In this document: piece after piece, positions 7,400 through 14,881 of the stretch
Layout of the letters: each line of letters begins with the position of its first letter
Position numbering within the stretch: the stretch's first letter is position 1
Assembly: GCA_038227745.1 (NCBI GenBank)
Contig: JBBRPS010000103.1
Location: 1-17,548, forward strand
Source: DASPXY01 sp038227745
GTDB taxonomy: Bacteria > Planctomycetota > Planctomycetia > Gemmatales > Gemmataceae
Direction: 5' to 3'
Length of the DNA: 17,548 nt
Translations under genes and position numbers: made by a program
The notes under the pieces: generated by a model
Databases searched by the model: none
Told to the model about the DNA's origin: nothing
The model's input: the letters and a program-made list of their open reading frames with translations, nothing else

Positions 7400-7548
7400 G
7401 TGAAAAAGTCCGAGGTACAGATCGGGAGCCGCTATATCGCCAAGGTCAGCGGCAGGCTGACGGTGGTGCGGGTCACGGGCGAGTCGCCCCACGGCGGTTG
7501 GGTCGGGCAGAACGTCGAGACGGGCCGTGCGATGCGGATCCGCGCAGA
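7400..7548 (+). pseudogene. small unassigned protein, 3' end lost
   Basis: AAGGAGG at 7388-7394 precedes a GTG at 7400 that starts MKKSEVQIGSRYIAKVSGRL and continues TVVRVTGESPHGGWVGQN, VETGRAMRIRA. This looks like a genuine short beta-rich protein of about 50-60 residues, of a type I recall in planctomycetes close to DUF932 genes. After RIRA (near 7548) the frame changes abruptly to Arg/Pro-rich sequence for another 180 codons, while coherent protein appears in a different frame. I read this as a deletion junction that removed the natural end. A leftover short product could still be made. Function is unknown. Confidence 0.45.
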
Positions 7549-7825
7549 TCCATTTCGGCGGCGAGGAGGCCCGCCAGCACGTCCACGACGGCCGCACCTA
7601 CGTCGTCAGTCGTCCCGGTGCCGCCGCCGTCCGCCTCGCCAACCGCTCCGGCCGCGCCGCCCAGGCCATCGTGTCCCTGGACGGCGATGTCGTCGCCCGG
7701 GCGGAGCTGGCCCCGGACCAGGCGGCAGAAGTGCAGCTGGGCCAGGGCCTGACAGCCAGGACGGTCCGGTGCCCGTTCGAGCAGGAGGGCCAGGCCGGGC
7801 CGGCGGTGGTGGTCGAGGTGAGGTG
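7548..7825 (+). pseudogene. unassigned beta-rich protein fragment
   Basis: In the frame of base 7527 the sequence becomes protein-like from QIHFGGEEARQHVHDGRTYV through AAVRLANRSGRAAQAIVSLD and GDVVARAELAPDQAAEVQLG to AGPAVVVEVR near 7825. It then runs into the hairpin at 7844. The alternating hydrophobic pattern suggests a beta-sandwich. No start with a ribosome site is visible, and the beginning coincides with the break in the preceding small gene, so it looks like a fusion of two gene pieces. I do not recognise the family with confidence. Confidence 0.4.
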
Positions 7826-7843
7826 CGACGGGGAAATTGGGGG

Positions 7844-7901
7844 GGAAATTGGGCCGGGTCGGGGTGGGAGTCACCTCCCACCCCGACCCGGCCCAATTTC
7901 C
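7844..7901. repeat. perfect 27-bp-arm hairpin
   Basis: The left arm 7844-7870 (GGAAATTGGGCCGGGTCGGG then GTGGGAG) is the exact reverse complement of 7875-7901, with a four-base TCAC loop. A partial copy of the outer end (GGGGAAATTGGG) lies just before the arm at 7830-7841. It is located past the 3' end of the kinase gene (minus strand) and after a plus-strand fragment. It is GC-rich with a short A/T end, so it could terminate transcription from either side, or be a small repetitive element. Confidence 0.8.
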
Positions 7902-7930
7902 TAACAGGACGAGCTGGTGCGCCCGCTCCA

Positions 7931-8035
7931 TCAAAGGCCGCTGCTCGGCGCCGACGCCCTTCTCCGGCCCGCCGGGGTGGCGACCGGCTCGACGGCCGAG
8001 GGGCTGCGATCCGGCCCGGCCGGCTTGGCCGACAT
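7931..8035 (-). CDS. small Pro/Ala/Ser-rich ORF after the kinase gene, doubtful
   Basis: Thirteen bases after the kinase stop codon, an ATG at 8035 follows AAGGAG at good spacing and opens a 34-codon frame beginning MSAKPAGPDRSPSAVEPVAT. The ribosome site is better than chance would suggest, but the composition is low-complexity and the product matches nothing I know. It may be the N-terminal stub of a gene lost in the fragmented region to its left. Confidence 0.3.
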   Translation of the reverse strand: MSAKPAGPDRSPSAVEPVATPAGRRRASAPSSGL

Positions 8036-8047
8036 CCCAGCACTCCT

Positions 8048-11000
8048 TCATCGGTCGGTCTTCCGCGGCGAGGGTCCCGCCCGCGCCTTCGGGGTTGAAG
8101 CACCCGTGTGGCCGTGCAGGGCCGGGGCCTCCTCCAGGGGAGCGTCCCACACCGTAAGCTCTCCCGGCTCGCCGAAATGTCCCGACGCGGAGGTGAGCCG
8201 CCGGCCGTCTCTGCTGAACGCCACGGCGCTCACCCCGTCCGCGCGGCCCTGAAGGGAGAGGGCCTCCTGCCCCGTTTGCGCATCCCACACCCGCACCGTC
8301 CCGTCGGCGGAGGCGCTGGCGAGGCGCCTGCCGTCGGGGCTGTACATCACACTCGTCACACTCCCCCTGTGGCCCTTGAGGGAGAGCGCCTGCCAGCCCC
8401 CCTCCACGTCCCACACCTTCACCTCCCCGTCCGCCGAGGCGCTAACGAGGCGCCGGCCGCCGGGGCTGAAGGCCACGCTCAGCACGACGCCGGTATGGCC
8501 CTTGAGGGAGAGGGCCTCCCGCCCCGTCTGCGCGTCCCACACCTTCACCGCCCCGTCGTCCGAGGCGCTGGCCAGGCGCTCGCCGCCGGGGCTGAAGGCC
8601 AGGCTCGTGACACTGCCCGTGTGCCCCTTGAAGGACAGGGCCTCCCGTCCTGTTTGCGCGTCCCACACCTTTACCGCCCCGTCGTCCGACGCGCTGGCGA
8701 GGCGGCGGCCGTCGGGGCCGAACGCGACTCTCGTCACTCGGCCCGCGTGCCCCTCCAGGGAGAGGATCTCCCGCCCCACCCGCGCTTCCCACACCTTCAC
8801 CGTCCCGTCTTCCGAGGCGCTGGCGAGGCGCCCGCCGTCGGGGCTGAACGCCACCCCCAGCACGTTGCCCCGATGGCCCTCAAGGGAGAGGGCTTGCCGG
8901 CCGTCGTCCGTGTCCCACACCTTGACCACCCGGTCCGCCGAGGCGGCGGCGAGCCGCCGGCCATCGGGGCTGAATGCCATGCCGAGGATGATGCCCGTGT
9001 TGCCCTTGAGCGCGACAGCCCTCTGCACGGTCCGGGCATCCCACACCTTCACCGTCCCGTCCAGGGAGGCGCTGGCGAGGCGCTTGCCGTCGGGGCTGAA
9101 CGCGACCCCCTGGACCGAACCCGTGTGGCCCTGCAGGGAGAGGGCCATCTGCCCGGTCATCGCGTCCCACACCTTCACCGCCCCGTCCTTCGAGGCGGTC
9201 GCCAGGTGCCGGTCGTCGGGACCGAAGGCCACGCCCTCGACGTTACCCAGGTGGCCTTTGAGGGACAGGATTTCCTGCCCCGTGCGCGCGTCCCACACCT
9301 TCACTGTCCCGTCCCCCGAGGCACTCGTGAGGCGGCTGCCGTTGCGGCTGAAGGTTACGCCGGTGGCCCCGCTGCTGTGGCCCCGGAGGGCGAGGGTCTC
9401 GAGGCCACTCCCGGCGTCCCACACCTTCACCGTCCCGTCTTCCGAGGCGCTGGCGAGGCGCTTGCCGTCAGGGCTGAAGGCGACGCCCAGGACACTGCCC
9501 GTGTGGCCCTTGAGGGAGAGACCTTCCTGGCCCGCCCGCGCGTCCCACACCTTCACCGTCCGGTCCCAGGAGGCGGACGCGAGGCGCCCGCCGTCGGGGC
9601 TGAACGCCACGGCGGTGACGCCGTCCGTGTGGCCCCGGAGGGCGAGGATTTCTCGGCCCGTGCGCGCGTCCCACACCCGCACCGTCCCGTCCCCCGAGGC
9701 GCTGGCGAGGCGCTTGCCGTCCGGACTGTACGCCACCCCTTCGACCCTGCCCGTGTGGCCCGCGAGGGAGAGGATCTCCCGGCCCGCCCGCGCCTCCCAC
9801 ACGCGGACCGTCCTGTCCCAGGAGGCGGAGGCGAGTCGCTCCCCGTCGGGGCTGAACGCCACCCCCAGCACGGTGTCCGTGTGCTTGCGGCCGGTCCAGA
9901 GGCAGCGCCGGGTCTGGCGGAGCAGGTAAGCGTGCTCCCAGCCCCACAGCTTCGGGTCACACACGCGCAGCACCGCCGCGGCCTCGGACAGACGGCCGCG
10001 CTCGACCTCGGCCTGGGCCTCGCGCAGGCGGAAGGCGTAGGCGACGAACTCCGCCCGCGCCAGCTGCTCCTGAACCTTCCCCTGCTGCTGCTGCACCTCC
10101 GCCAGGGCCTGCGCCCGCTCCTTCGCCCTGGCTTCGGCGAGCTCGGCCTGCTCGCCGGCGCGGAGGGCGAACAGGGTCGAGACGGCCGTCCCGGCCCCCA
10201 GGAGAAGCAGCACCAGCGCCAGCAGAGCCGCCACCGCCGGGTTGCGCCTCGCCCACCGCCAGGCCCGCTCCAGTCGCCCCACCGGCCGCGCCCGCACCGG
10301 CTCGGCCCGCTCGAATCGCGCCAGTTCCTCCGCCACCTCCAGCGCGGTCGCGTAGCGCCGGTCCGGGTCCTTCTGCAGGCACTTCAGGCACACCGTCTCC
10401 AGGTCGCGCGCCACCTGGGGGTTCAACTGCCGGGGCGGCACCGGCTCCTGCCCCAGCACCTGCACCAAAGTCTCGGCCGCCGACGCCCCCTTGAACGGCG
10501 GCCGGCCTGTGAGCATCTCGTAGAGGATGGCCCCCAGCGCGTACACGTCGGCGAGTGGCCCGATGGCCGCGGTCCTCCCAGCAGCCTGCTCCGGCGCCAT
10601 GTAGGAAGGCGTCCCCAGCACCGCCCCGGTCGCGGTCCAGGCCGTCCCCCCGTCGAGGCGCTTGGCGAGGCCGAAGTCGGCGACCTTGGGGGCACCCTCG
10701 GCGGTGAGGAGGATGTTAGCGGGCTTGAGGTCACGGTGGACGACGCCCTTCTCGTGCGCGGCGTGCATGGCTCGCGCCAGCAGTTGCAGGAGCCCGGCCG
10801 CGGCGTGCGGTGGCTGGGGGGTGCCGGCCAGCTTGCGGTCGAGGCCGCCGCCCTCGACGTACTCCATGGCGAAGTACGGCAACCCGCCACACGCGCCGAC
10901 CTCGTAGATCTGCACGATGTTCGGGTGGTGCAAGCGGGCGATGGCCTCCGCCTCGCCGCGGAAGCGCGCCAGCACATGGGGTTCGGCGTGGCCGGCCGCG

Positions 11001-11434
11001 AGGACCACCTTGAGGGCGACGGTCCGCCTCAGGGTGAGTTGCTCCGCCTCGTAGACCACACCCATGCCCCCTTGCCCCAGTTTGCGGCGGATCGTGTACC
11101 CGGGGACCGCCGGCGCCGCGCCGCCCTCCGGGGAGGGGCCGCTTCCCGCCCCGATCCCGATCCTCTTACCGACTTCCGTCGGGGGCGGTGGAGTTACCAG
11201 GGCTCCGTCAGGCAGCGTCTGCCGCACCGGGGGAGACGCGGGCAGGACCTCGGCGCCCCCTTCTCGGGCAGCGGAAACAGGCGGCCCCTGCGCGCGCAAG
11301 CCATCGAGGCGGGCCGCGCAGGAGGGACACTCTCGGAGGTGCCTGGCGAAGTACGCGATCTCCAGGGGAAAGGCACGACCCAGGAGGTAATTGTGCAGGT
11401 CCTGTGAGTCGGGACACAAGGAGGGTTCGGTCAC
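8048..11434 (-). CDS. zinc-finger / Ser-Thr protein kinase / WD40-repeat fusion, membrane-anchored
   Basis: This is a 1,128-residue receptor-like kinase. Residues 1-45 hold a putative zinc finger (Cys7, then HLRECPSC at 32-39) like those N-terminal to many planctomycete kinases. The kinase domain spans about 113-375: glycine loop GQGGMG (120-125), catalytic Lys142, HRDLKPAN (233-240, Asp235), DFG (253-255), then GTPSYMAPEQ (activation-loop end) and DVYALG. All key residues are present, so it should be active. A membrane segment (VAALLALVLLLLGAGTAVST, about 401-420) and a Glu/Ala/Gln-rich coiled coil (424-462) follow. Residues 518 to about 1110 are 14 WD40 repeats. I chose the GTG at 11434 because GAGGAG precedes it and the finger starts there; the open frame extends to 11713 without family sequence. 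The substrate is unknown. The WD40 half probably senses or scaffolds on the far side of the membrane. Confidence 0.93.
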   Translation of the reverse strand: MTEPSLCPDSQDLHNYLLGRAFPLEIAYFARHLRECPSCAARLDGLRAQGPPVSAAREGGAEVLPASPPVRQTLPDGALVTPPPPTEVGKRIGIGAGSGPSPEGGAAPAVPGYTIRRKLGQGGMGVVYEAEQLTLRRTVALKVVLAAGHAEPHVLARFRGEAEAIARLHHPNIVQIYEVGACGGLPYFAMEYVEGGGLDRKLAGTPQPPHAAAGLLQLLARAMHAAHEKGVVHRDLKPANILLTAEGAPKVADFGLAKRLDGGTAWTATGAVLGTPSYMAPEQAAGRTAAIGPLADVYALGAILYEMLTGRPPFKGASAAETLVQVLGQEPVPPRQLNPQVARDLETVCLKCLQKDPDRRYATALEVAEELARFERAEPVRARPVGRLERAWRWARRNPAVAALLALVLLLLGAGTAVSTLFALRAGEQAELAEARAKERAQALAEVQQQQGKVQEQLARAEFVAYAFRLREAQAEVERGRLSEAAAVLRVCDPKLWGWEHAYLLRQTRRCLWTGRKHTDTVLGVAFSPDGERLASASWDRTVRVWEARAGREILSLAGHTGRVEGVAYSPDGKRLASASGDGTVRVWDARTGREILALRGHTDGVTAVAFSPDGGRLASASWDRTVKVWDARAGQEGLSLKGHTGSVLGVAFSPDGKRLASASEDGTVKVWDAGSGLETLALRGHSSGATGVTFSRNGSRLTSASGDGTVKVWDARTGQEILSLKGHLGNVEGVAFGPDDRHLATASKDGAVKVWDAMTGQMALSLQGHTGSVQGVAFSPDGKRLASASLDGTVKVWDARTVQRAVALKGNTGIILGMAFSPDGRRLAAASADRVVKVWDTDDGRQALSLEGHRGNVLGVAFSPDGGRLASASEDGTVKVWEARVGREILSLEGHAGRVTRVAFGPDGRRLASASDDGAVKVWDAQTGREALSFKGHTGSVTSLAFSPGGERLASASDDGAVKVWDAQTGREALSLKGHTGVVLSVAFSPGGRRLVSASADGEVKVWDVEGGWQALSLKGHRGSVTSVMYSPDGRRLASASADGTVRVWDAQTGQEALSLQGRADGVSAVAFSRDGRRLTSASGHFGEPGELTVWDAPLEEAPALHGHTGASTPKARAGPSPRKTDR
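8105..9883 (-). repeat. 14 tandem 126-bp WD40-coding repeats
   Basis: Fourteen consecutive units, thirteen of exactly 42 codons and a longer last one, encode the consensus HTGSVLGVAFSPDGKRLASA followed by SxDGTVKVWDAxTGxEALSLKG. The fixed period and strong nucleotide similarity produce long spurious open frames on the opposite strand. Fourteen repeats would build two seven-bladed propellers. Repeat 8 (starting NTGIILG) and repeat 14 (RADGVSA..., with an insertion SGHFGEPGE) are the most diverged. Confidence 0.9.
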
Positions 11435-11814
11435 GGTTTCGCTCCTCAGTCGGCGTCGGCCGGCGCGGCGCTGCCGGCAGGACGGAAGGCATTGTCGTGC
11501 GCGGCGCCGACCCTGGGCGCCTCGTGTACCCTGCAGGGAGAATGAATTCGGATTATACTCGGCCGGCGGAGGCTGAACTATCAAAATAGCAACGTTGGGA
11601 ACGGACAGGGTATGTCCAGGTCCCGTTCTCGATCCCGTGTCTTGCCGAACAGCACACCGGCCGGCAAGATGAGTGTGCGACGTCTCCGCGTCCCCGAAAC
11701 CGGAGCCCGACACCGGCCGGTCCGGCTACTCACCCGTTCGGGAGGAGGGGGCGAAAGGATGCCGGAATCGGCGGGGCCTCTGGCACGGTGACCCAGCCCA
11801 ACAAGGAGTCGGAA
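11435..11814. promoter_or_regulatory. divergent intergenic region; perfect -10 box for the kinase gene
   Basis: On the minus strand a perfect TATAAT lies at 11557-11552, about 118 bases before the kinase GTG. The best -35 candidate at 17-base spacing (TAGTTC) is weak. On the plus side I see no convincing promoter for the squalene-cyclase-like gene, only its AGGAG at 11804-11808. No open frame in this 380-base gap looks real; the kinase frame crosses it only because it lacks a stop. Confidence 0.4.
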
Positions 11815-12993
11815 ATGGCAAGGCATTCGCAGCCCGCCGTCATGACCTTGGCGTTCGTCCTGCTCGCAACTCTGCCAGTGGGCAACGCCCGGGGAGGGGA
11901 GCCTGCTCAGCCCACCTGGAGCCCGAGGGCGGCGGCGAAATACCTGGACGGGCGGGCCGACTGGTGGCTCAACTGGTCGGGGGCGGCCCGGGGACAGGGA
12001 ACGGTCTGCCTCTCCTGTCACACGAGCATGCCTTTCGCCCTGGCTCGGCCGTCGTTGCGCCAGCAACTCGGCGAGACGACAGCCGGCGCCGCCGAGAAGA
12101 GGCTCATCGACATCCTGAAGAAGCGGGTGCAGAACTGGGGAAAAATCGTCGCCGCCGCCACCCCCGACAGAGATCCTTTCGTCCCGTTTTACCCCAAGAA
12201 CAGGAAACCGGCCTCTCTCGGGACGGAGTCGGTACTGAACGCTCTCATCCTGGTGAACGACGACGCCCGACGGAGGAAGGGTGTCCTAAGCGAAGTGACC
12301 AAGAAAGCGCTGGGCCACCTCTGGGAACAGCAGCAGGAGAACGGGGCGTGGCTCTGGCTCGACTTCGGGCTCAACCCGTGGGAGAAGGACGGGGCTTACT
12401 ACGGCGCCTCCCTGGCGGCGGTCGCGGTGGGGACGGCCGGCCAGGACTACTACGACCAGGCCGACGTCCGGCCGAAGATCGCCGCCCTGAAGAAGTACCT
12501 CAACACCCAGTCCCTGGACCAGCCGCTGCACCACCGCGCGGTGGGCCTCTGGGCCTCGTCCCGGTTGCCGGGCCTGCGGACCGAACCCGGCGCGAAGAAG
12601 CTCATCGAGGAGCTCCTGAACGCCCAGGAGGCCGATGGGGGCTGGGGCCTCCCGAAGTTGGGGAAGAAAGCGTCGGGCCTGGGTGGCTGGCGATCGCACG
12701 GCGTCTACCCGGAAGGGGTGGCCAGCGACGGCTACGCCACGGGACTGGTTGTCCTGGCGTTGAAACGTGTGGGGGTCGCGGCGGACAACCCCAAGCTCCA
12801 GAAGGGCGTGGCCTGGCTTGTCACCAGGCAGAAGGAAGGGGCCTGGCCTGCGAACTACGTCAACAGGCAGCGCGATCCGCAACACGACATCGGGAAGTTC
12901 ATGCGCGACGCGGCGACGGCGTTCGCCATCCTGGCCCTGACGGAACCGACGGCGCCTGGGCTCGGTAAGGTCAAGCGCGGAAGGGAAAAGTAG
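11815..12993 (+). CDS. secreted squalene-cyclase-like alpha/alpha-barrel protein with CxxCH motif
   Basis: This 392-residue protein has a signal peptide (MARHSQPAVMTLAFVLLATL then PVGNARG). A CLSCH motif at 65-69 is followed by TSMPFALARPSLR. The rest is a prenyltransferase/squalene-oxidase-type helical repeat region with QW-like turns: QENGAWLW, QEADGGWG and QKEGAWP. This layout (Tyr-Leu-Asp...Trp-Trp, CxxCH, ALARP, GTESVLNALIL) is a known family in Acidobacteria and Planctomycetota annotated loosely as squalene-hopene cyclase. The DxDD acid motif of real cyclases is not visible, so I would not predict triterpene cyclisation. CxxCH would suit one covalent c-type heme, giving a periplasmic redox or sensor role; this is inference. 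The ATG at 11815 is chosen over a GTG at 11788 because AGGAG precedes it at six bases and the signal peptide begins there. Confidence 0.85.
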   Translation: MARHSQPAVMTLAFVLLATLPVGNARGGEPAQPTWSPRAAAKYLDGRADWWLNWSGAARGQGTVCLSCHTSMPFALARPSLRQQLGETTAGAAEKRLIDILKKRVQNWGKIVAAATPDRDPFVPFYPKNRKPASLGTESVLNALILVNDDARRRKGVLSEVTKKALGHLWEQQQENGAWLWLDFGLNPWEKDGAYYGASLAAVAVGTAGQDYYDQADVRPKIAALKKYLNTQSLDQPLHHRAVGLWASSRLPGLRTEPGAKKLIEELLNAQEADGGWGLPKLGKKASGLGGWRSHGVYPEGVASDGYATGLVVLALKRVGVAADNPKLQKGVAWLVTRQKEGAWPANYVNRQRDPQHDIGKFMRDAATAFAILALTEPTAPGLGKVKRGREK

Positions 12994-13114
12994 CCGTCCA
13001 CGGAGGGCGAGGTCTCTCACGGCCGCCGGCATCTTGCCGCCTGTCTTGCGGCCAACAACAGAAGCCGTGCGCTGGGGTCGTCGTGACCGGGGACACAAAG
13101 TCCACCTCATCTCT

Positions 13115-13290
13115 TCAGGGCGTGGCGCGGACGCGCCGGCGGCGGTTGTCCTCCTGGTAGGCCAGCCCGAACTGCTCGGTGGGCAGGCCGAGCAAGTCCA
13201 GCAGCCAGATGCGGCAGTCGTGCGCCAGCACGCGGAAGATGCCCCCTCGACGAACCGCCTCGCCGAGGTCCGCCGCGCTGTCACAGGGAG
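13115..13290 (-). pseudogene. C-terminal remnant of an unassigned protein
   Basis: In the gap 12994-13396 one minus-strand frame reads convincingly as a protein end: GIAPCDSAADLGEAVRRGGI, then FRVLAHDCRIWLLDLLGLP, TEQFGLAYQEDNRRRRVR and ATP-stop at 13115. It has no start codon with a ribosome site. Further upstream the frame loses protein character and would run into the opposite-strand gene beginning near 13397. I take it as the tail of a gene whose front was replaced. The family is not recognised. The bases from 12994 to 13114 hold nothing I can name. Confidence 0.4.
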
Positions 13291-13335
13291 CGATCCCGGC
13301 CCTTTTCAGTCGGGGGAAGTGAGCCGCCTGCGACG

Positions 13336-13914
13336 GTGCTCGTGAGCCGAAGATCTGAAGGCCCGCGTCGAATAACGAGAGGAGGAGGTTCGTTTGATGA
13401 AAAGGCCCTGTACAAAGAGGACCAGTCGTTCCGGCAGCCCTGGCTGTGGGCCTTGGTGCTCGGCACGTCGGCGGTGGTACTCGGCGCGCTCGGCTTCGCC
13501 ATCCTCCATGAGCCCCCGCCGGGGGCCTGGCTGATCCTGCCGGTGGCTGTCGCGGTCGTGGTGGGCCTCGGCATCCCCTTGCTGCTCTGGGCGACCCGGC
13601 TGTCGGTCCGCGTCGAGCCGGGCCACCTGCGCATACGCTTCTTCCCGTTCCGCCGGCGGGACATCCCGCTGAGCGAGATCGCCCGCTGGGAGGTGCGGAC
13701 CTACCGCCCCATCCGGGAGTACGGCGGCTGGGGCATCCGCTACTCGCTGACCGGGGCGGGCTGGGCCTACAACGTCAGCGGCAACCGCGGCGTGCAGCTG
13801 GGGTTCACCGACGGCGGACGGCTGCTGCTCGGTTCCCAGCACCCCGAGGAACTCGCCGCCGCCCTGGAGCGGGCCAGATCGCAGGCGGCGGACGACGAGC
13901 AAGACGCCCGCTGA
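13336..13914 (+). CDS. PH-like two-helix membrane protein, start region probably frameshifted
   Basis: From about ALYKEDQSFRQPW onward this is a coherent small membrane protein. Two hydrophobic helices (WLWALVLGTSAVVLGALGFA and WLILPVAVAVVVGLGIPLLL) precede a soluble beta-rich domain resembling a bacterial PH domain: RLSVRVEPGHLRIRFFPFRR, IPLSEIARWEVRTYRPIREY, GVQLGFTDGGRLLLGSQHPE. The helices should anchor it in a membrane with the domain in the cytoplasm. The open frame begins at GTG 13336 with no ribosome site. The perfect GGAGGAGG plus ATG at 13397 is one base out of frame, in an A-run (ATGAAAAGG). One extra A would give MKKALYKEDQSF, which looks like the natural start. The gene may therefore be frameshifted, misread in sequencing, or start upstream. 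It has no known function. Confidence 0.65.
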   Translation: MLVSRRSEGPRRITRGGGSFDEKALYKEDQSFRQPWLWALVLGTSAVVLGALGFAILHEPPPGAWLILPVAVAVVVGLGIPLLLWATRLSVRVEPGHLRIRFFPFRRRDIPLSEIARWEVRTYRPIREYGGWGIRYSLTGAGWAYNVSGNRGVQLGFTDGGRLLLGSQHPEELAAALERARSQAADDEQDAR

Positions 13915-14013
13915 CGGCAGTGCCCGTGGGCGCGGGAGGCTTCCCCGCACGTCCCGTAAACGAGGCGGAGGGGACTCCCAACCTCCCTCTTCCAGGCGAC
14001 GCCGGCAGCAATC

Positions 14014-14709
14014 ATGGTCCCGCTCGTCTACAGCCCGCGGTACAACGTCACGGCCTGCGGGCTGGAGCGGCTGCATCCGTTCGACGGCCGCAAGTACGGC
14101 CGCATCCGCGACTGGCTGATCCGCCAGGGCCTGCGCCAGCTGGCCGACTTCGTCACCCCGCGGCCCTGCACCCGCGCCGACCTGCTCCGCGTCCACACCC
14201 CCGAGTACCTGCGCTCCCTGCGCGACCGGCGCGTCCTGGCCCGCATCCTGGAGGTGCCCGTCGTGCGCTACCTGCCGGCCTGCCTCATCGCCTGGCGGGT
14301 GCTGCGGCCCATGCGCTGGGCGGTGGGCGGCACCGCTCTGGCGTGCTGCCTGGCCCTGGAGCGGGGCCTGGCGATCAACCTGGGCGGCGGCTTCCACCAC
14401 GCCAGCGGCGACCGCGGCGGCGGCTTTTGCGCCTACGCCGACGCCCCCCTCGCCCTGCTCGCCCTCAAAGACGAGGGTCGGATCGGCTGCGCGCTGGTAG
14501 TGGACACGGACGCGCACCAGGGGGGCGGGACCGCGGACACGATCCAACCCTGGCCGTGGGCGCACATCCTCGACCTGTTCGAGGCCGACCTGTTCCCCTG
14601 GCCCGTGGTGGGAACCTACCGCGGCCATCGGCTCGGCTTCTATTTCCTGAGCGGGCCGCTCGAACCCGAGGAGTTCGAGGAGGACTGTGACCCGCTTCCC
14701 GCTCGTTAG
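14014..14709 (+). pseudogene. histone deacetylase family gene, 3' half replaced by an unrelated tail
   Basis: Residues 1-197 match the bacterial histone-deacetylase/acetoin-utilisation fold of the HDAC11-like class: PLVYSPRYNV, FDGRKYGRI, VHTPEYLRSL, AINLGGGFHHASGDRGGGFC (His128-His129) and VVDTDAHQGGGT with likely zinc ligands Asp166 and His168. The usual HQGNGT Asn is Gly here. After DLFPWP (near 14605) the normal region that supplies the third zinc Asp and the catalytic Tyr is absent. Instead a 33-residue tail starting GTYRGHRLGFYFLSGPLEPE follows and stops at 14709. The family is normally about 300 residues; this is 231. It should not deacetylate. The tail looks like the end of a different gene joined in frame, consistent with a deletion. 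The start ATG lacks a strong ribosome site. Confidence 0.75.
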
Positions 14710-14724
14710 GCGTTAATTCCCTGG

Positions 14725-14772
14725 CGTCCGCCACCGGCGTGATTCCGTTCCTTCAGGCGCCGGTGGCGGACG
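14725..14772. repeat. 15-bp-arm palindromic hairpin
   Basis: CGTCCGCCACCGGCG (14725-14739) is the exact reverse complement of CGCCGGTGGCGGACG (14758-14772), with an 18-base loop. It lies 15 bases after the chimeric HDAC stop. It could be a terminator stem without a T-run, or a REP-like element. Confidence 0.7.
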
Positions 14773-14881
14773 TCACTGCGGCTCGCGTTCACGCTGAACC
14801 CGCCGCGGCCCGCCCGTGTCAAGCAGACCTGGAAGAGGTTGTGTGGATTCCCCTCATGCCGGGTCTTGACAGGGAGCGACC

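Noticed and set aside
8108..11407. 1,099-codon plus-strand open frame opposite the kinase gene
   Set aside because: It mirrors the WD40 repeats in high-GC antisense, has an Arg/Pro/Ala-rich repetitive composition and no ribosome site or family motif. The minus strand encodes a complete kinase-WD40 protein.
13306..14628. 440-codon minus-strand frame across the PH-like and HDAC genes
   Set aside because: It spans two plus-strand genes with recognisable families and reads as composition-driven Ala/Val/Gln/Arg-rich sequence.
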